DNA of 64,000 nt from JAJEAD01 sp965221555 (GTDB lineage: Bacteria; Pseudomonadota; Gammaproteobacteria; HK1), in the NCBI GenBank assembly GCA_965221555.1, contig OZ244895.1:682001-746000 (forward strand), read 5' to 3'. Below, one piece after another: positions 60,987 to 64,000 of the stretch. A program made the translations under genes and the position numbers. Under the pieces are notes generated by a model that searched no databases, was not told the DNA's origin, and was given only the letters and a program-made list of their open reading frames with translations. The number at the start of each line of letters is the position of its first letter. Position 1 is the stretch's first letter.

Positions 60987-62024
60987 ATGAGCGCGCAGAC
61001 GACTCGCATTCACTGCACCATCGATCTGGAGTCGCCCGGGCGCCGGGTGGGGTGGCTGGAGGTCCGGCATTCGGACAATCGCCACGCCTACGGGATCATC
61101 CCGGTCCCGATTGCCTGCATCGGCAATGGCCGCGGCCCGACCGCGCTGCTCAGCGCCGGCAACCACGGCGACGAGCATGAAGGCCAGGTCATTGCGCGAC
61201 GCCTGATCCGCGAGCTCGATCCCGAGCGCGTGCACGGCCGGCTGATCGTGCTTCCGGCCCTGAACTACCCGGCGGTCCTCGAGGACTCGCGGGTGTCCCC
61301 GATCGACAGCGGCAACATGAACCGGGCCTTTCCGGGCGATGCGGGCGGCACGCCGACCTTCGCCATCGCGCACTACGTGGAGACGGCGTTGGTGCCGAAG
61401 TGCGATGCGGCTCTGGACCTGCATTCCGGTGGCAAGGTGTCGGAGTTCCTGCCCTGTGCGTTCCTCGTCATGGGCGGGGACCGGGACCTGATGGCGGCCA
61501 AGATCGATGCGGTCGCGGCATTCGGAGCGCCGGAGTGCGCCGTCGTCTCCGCCACCGCGGACGCGCGCTCTCTCTCCGGCGCGGCGGACCGCAATGCGGT
61601 GCCGAATCTCGCGACCGAGCTGGGCGGGGGAGGCACCGTGGGTCTCGACGCTCTGAGAGTCGGGGACGCCGGAACGCGCCGGTGGCTTGCCCACGTCGGT
61701 CTGCTCGAGTCGGGCGCTGCGCCGCCCGCCGCCCCGACCCGTTTCCTGCGGGTTCGGGACCGCCGCGACTTCGTCACCGCGCCCATGGACGGGCTCTTCG
61801 AGCCACGGGTCGGGCTCGGGGACGAAGTTAAGGCGGGGGATATCGCGGGCGTGGTGCATCCGGTGGACGATCCCGAGCGAGATGGCGCCGAGGTGCGTTT
61901 CACCACCGAAGGGGTAGTGCTGTGCCGCCGAGTGCCGGCGCGCGCAATCCGCGGCGACCATCTCTTCCACGTCGGACAACCGGTCGGCGAACGGGAGCTG
62001 CGGAGCTCAGCCGGAGCGGCGTGA
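60987..62024 (+). CDS. Succinylglutamate desuccinylase/aspartoacylase-family deacylase
   Basis: A 345-residue zinc carboxypeptidase-like hydrolase, removing an acyl group from an amino acid or diamine. The zinc pair H-x2-E is in SAGNHGDEHEGQVIA (about 52-66) and the third His is in ALDLHSGGKV. PALNYPAVLEDSRVSPIDSGNMNRAFPG is the conserved substrate loop. A C-terminal HlyD/lipoyl-like beta domain (PMDGLFEPRVGLGDEVKAGDIAGVVHPVDDPE, about 266-297) is present in the DoeB-type N-acetyl-diaminobutyrate deacylases. ATG at 60987 has GGGAG upstream; the longer frame from 60711 overlaps the GNAT-like gene. Confidence 0.85.
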   Translation: MSAQTTRIHCTIDLESPGRRVGWLEVRHSDNRHAYGIIPVPIACIGNGRGPTALLSAGNHGDEHEGQVIARRLIRELDPERVHGRLIVLPALNYPAVLEDSRVSPIDSGNMNRAFPGDAGGTPTFAIAHYVETALVPKCDAALDLHSGGKVSEFLPCAFLVMGGDRDLMAAKIDAVAAFGAPECAVVSATADARSLSGAADRNAVPNLATELGGGGTVGLDALRVGDAGTRRWLAHVGLLESGAAPPAAPTRFLRVRDRRDFVTAPMDGLFEPRVGLGDEVKAGDIAGVVHPVDDPERDGAEVRFTTEGVVLCRRVPARAIRGDHLFHVGQPVGERELRSSAGAA

Positions 62025-62203
62025 TACGCCGCCGGAACGGGCTGGCCAAGGAGTACGGCCGGCAATCAATAGCATCTTGGCGTCCGACGGTTCCGCTTGT
62101 CGACAACAAACGCGATTGCGACCCCCTCGTGCTCGGGCGTAGCATCGAGTGTGCTTGACGAACGTTTCATCCATCTCGGGAGCTCGCGCACCAGGAGACG
62201 GCA

Positions 62204-63055
62204 ATGACCAATGCATCGTTACGGGTTGAACCGGTGGCGGGCGCGCTCGGCGCCCAGATCCACGGCGTGGATCTCTCCCTGCCGATGTCCGATGAGGTGT
62301 TCGAGGAGATAAGGAACGCACTCCACGAGCATCTCGTCGTCTTCTTCCGCGATCAGGACCTGACCCCGGATCAGCACTACGCTTTCGCGCGTCGCTTCGG
62401 CGACCTGATTCCCCATCCCTATGTGCACGGGCTCGAGGGATACCCGGAGATCATCGAGATCGTGAAGGAGCCCGAAGAGACGCGGAACTGGGGCGGCTAT
62501 TGGCACGCCGATCTCACCTTCCTGGAGACGCCGCCCGGCGGCGCCGTGCTCTACGGGCGCGAGTTGCCCCCGGTTGGGGGCGACACCATGTTCGCGAACA
62601 TGTACCTCGCCTACGAGACGCTCTCGGAAGGAATGCGCGAGATGCTCGACGGCCTCGGCGCGCTGCACGTCTCGGGCGAGCCAGAGCACTACTCGTCCCG
62701 ATACCGCGGCATGCACGAGCGCAGGGGCAATAGTTCCACCGAGCACGTGCATCCCGTCGTGCGCACCCACCCCGTCACCGGACGAAAGTCGCTCTTCGTC
62801 AACTCGCTGTTCACCCACTGCTTCGAGGACATGACGGTGGAAGAGAGCGGGCCGGTGCTCGACTACCTCCACGACCACGCCATTCGTCCCGAATTCACGT
62901 TCCGCTTCCGGTGGTCGCCGGGATCGGTGCTGATCTGGGACAACCGGGTGGTGCAGCACAACGCACTGAACGACGACTTCAGCGCCGCGCGCAACGGGTC
63001 GGGATTTCGCCGGGTGCTCCACCGGGCGACGCTCGCGGGCGAAGTGCCCATGTAA
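62204..63055 (+). CDS. TauD/TfdA-family 2-oxoglutarate dioxygenase (copy 2)
   Basis: A 283-residue Fe(II)/2-oxoglutarate dioxygenase. The HxD motif is in GYWHADLTFLE, the distal His is in HRATLAGEVP (near the C-terminus), and the 2OG Arg is the RR of GFRRVLHR. Blocks shared with the copy at 19.7 kb include ELPPVGGDTMFANMY, HPVTGRKSLFVNSLFT and the iron-shell WDNRVVQHNALND. Family members hydroxylate sulfonates, phenoxy acids or trimethylammonium substrates; purine (xanthine) 2OG dioxygenases exist in fungi, so a purine link is conceivable but unsupported. ATG at 62204 with GGAGACGGCA upstream. Confidence 0.9.
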   Translation: MTNASLRVEPVAGALGAQIHGVDLSLPMSDEVFEEIRNALHEHLVVFFRDQDLTPDQHYAFARRFGDLIPHPYVHGLEGYPEIIEIVKEPEETRNWGGYWHADLTFLETPPGGAVLYGRELPPVGGDTMFANMYLAYETLSEGMREMLDGLGALHVSGEPEHYSSRYRGMHERRGNSSTEHVHPVVRTHPVTGRKSLFVNSLFTHCFEDMTVEESGPVLDYLHDHAIRPEFTFRFRWSPGSVLIWDNRVVQHNALNDDFSAARNGSGFRRVLHRATLAGEVPM

Positions 63056-63195
63056 AGGCGGCGGCGACCGGCGAGGCGCTCCGCTCCCGCGGCTGACCTC
63101 CCGGGGCGTGACCCCGCAGGTCCGACGGACGTTTCCGACGCCTGCGTGTTTCTCGAGTGCGTCCGCGCGGAGCGGGCGCGGCGGCTGCTTCCCGC

Positions 63196-64000
63196 TCAGC
63201 TCTCGAAGGGCCAGAGTCCGGGAGGACGGTGCGCGAATGGCAAGGTGGTGATGTCGTGCGTCATGGTGCCAGGACTCGCGAGGTACAGGATCTCGCCTGC
63301 GAACGGGACGAAGCCGTCGTAGAAGTGCTGCGCGGACTTCACCACCAGGTAGCGAAACGATGCGGGGTCGAAGCCGCCGGCGGTGAAGAGGTCCGCCCCG
63401 AAGGCCTGAGTGCGCAGGTCGTTAAGCACGAAGGCCATGCCGCTCGCGCTGCGCACGCCGGCGACATCGCCAAGCGGCGAGGGCTCGCCCGCGAAGGTCT
63501 GGCAGGCGTTTTCCGAAAACCGGATCACTTCCACTTCGAGGTCGAGCGGCGGTCCCGACTGCGGGCCGACCTTGCCCCCGATGCGCAGCGCGAGTCGGGC
63601 GCCTTCGCCCGCGGCCCGGCACATGTCGACCGCGACCGGGTCCCAGAGCGGTCCGATCGCGGTGTCGTGCATGCCGGCTCCGATCATGGCGTGGGCCACG
63701 AAGGTCGAGTCGTTCGCCGCCCCGCCACCGGAGTTGTCGCCGGTGTCGGCGAGGATCACCGGACCCTGCGAAGCCGCCGCCGCGGCGCGCACGAGTCCTT
63801 CCTCGAGCGACAGATGAGGCCGGGTGCCGCGCTCACGCAGCTCGCGCAGCTCGGCGCCGAGCGAGGCTGCTAGCTTCGCCCCGAGGTCCGGCTGTCCGTC
63901 CGTCGCCACCAGCATCTTGGTCCCGAGGTGCGGAGTGTCTCCCCACGGAAAGCCGTGCGCCGCGGATATCGAAAGGACTTGCGCCTCGCGCTCCAGCGCC
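63196..64000 (-). CDS. MlrC/M81-family metallopeptidase-like protein, 3' part (runs off window)
   Basis: The visible 268 codons, ending at a stop at 63196-63198 (PPGLWPFES), match the C-terminal two thirds of MlrC-family proteins (microcystin-degrading peptidase relatives, M81). Motifs are ISAAHGFPWGDTPHLGTKM next to the window edge, LADTGDNSGGGAANDSTFVAHAM, and NDLRTQAFGADLFTAGGFDPASFRYLVVKSAQHFYDGFVPFAGEILYL, all strongly conserved. The 5' end lies beyond base 64000. Oriented against the upstream dioxygenase gene. In other genomes these genes accompany amidohydrolase and ABC-transporter catabolic sets; substrate unknown. Confidence 0.86.
   Translation of the reverse strand, partial: ALEREAQVLSISAAHGFPWGDTPHLGTKMLVATDGQPDLGAKLAASLGAELRELRERGTRPHLSLEEGLVRAAAAASQGPVILADTGDNSGGGAANDSTFVAHAMIGAGMHDTAIGPLWDPVAVDMCRAAGEGARLALRIGGKVGPQSGPPLDLEVEVIRFSENACQTFAGEPSPLGDVAGVRSASGMAFVLNDLRTQAFGADLFTAGGFDPASFRYLVVKSAQHFYDGFVPFAGEILYLASPGTMTHDITTLPFAHRPPGLWPFES

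Overview
The window is a high-GC (about two-thirds G+C in most coding regions) piece of a bacterial chromosome, most likely from a proteobacterium. A NarGHJI respiratory nitrate reductase with a NarK transporter and a Crp/Fnr regulator points to a facultative denitrifier or nitrate respirer. The many short catabolic operons with dedicated ABC transporters point to a heterotroph living on nitrogenous organic compounds. Gamma-proteobacterial affinity is a guess. No rRNA, tRNA or CRISPR array was seen.

Layout. 1-4.8 kb is a mobile, lower-GC area: an IS21-like element (istA open at the left edge) abutting the broken 3' half of an IS1380-type transposase, then a lone FRG-domain/TPR gene. 4.8-16 kb holds an amidase, a ParDE toxin-antitoxin pair, a tightly overlapped purD-lutA-lutB-lutC-enoyl-CoA hydratase operon, then a thioesterase, a 2-hydroxyacid dehydrogenase, a zinc alcohol dehydrogenase and an aldo/keto reductase. 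16-20.6 kb is a leftward set: TauD-type dioxygenase, creatininase-family hydrolase, mandelate-racemase-family enzyme, then an ATZ/TRZ amidohydrolase. 20.6-23.6 kb is a second lower-GC accessory patch with three unrecognised or weakly recognised genes, one frameshifted. 23.6-36 kb holds an SDR, a second amidase, a CoA-transferase, an AbiE-type (type IV) toxin-antitoxin pair, NnrU, an SDR/MaoC pair, class I aldolase, a DadA-like oxidase and an MFS exporter.

36.5-41.7 kb is a leftward polar-amino-acid ABC operon ending in a D-threonine-aldolase-like enzyme, followed by a DMT exporter. 41.9-52.1 kb is the nitrate module: Crp/Fnr regulator, an exported EF-hand protein, narK and narGHJI. Two FNR/DNR-type boxes lie back-to-back between the EF-hand gene and narK. 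52.4-64 kb carries a Rieske oxygenase, a BMP-type (nucleoside/purine) ABC transporter, guanine deaminase, a GNAT-like protein, an aspartoacylase-family deacylase, a second TauD-type dioxygenase and an MlrC-family metallopeptidase cut by the window edge.

The most unusual feature is a dispersed non-coding repeat that recurs between genes throughout the window. Its ends share an outward-reading core (ATCGGTGAA followed by a GCGGGC-like block). The fullest copy (about 36154-36456) has imperfect terminal inverted repeats and carries perfect internal hairpins. In most instances the end reads into the 5' region of a gene; in one it lies inside the nar operon (narJ/narI junction), and in another it supplies the start codon of a transporter gene.
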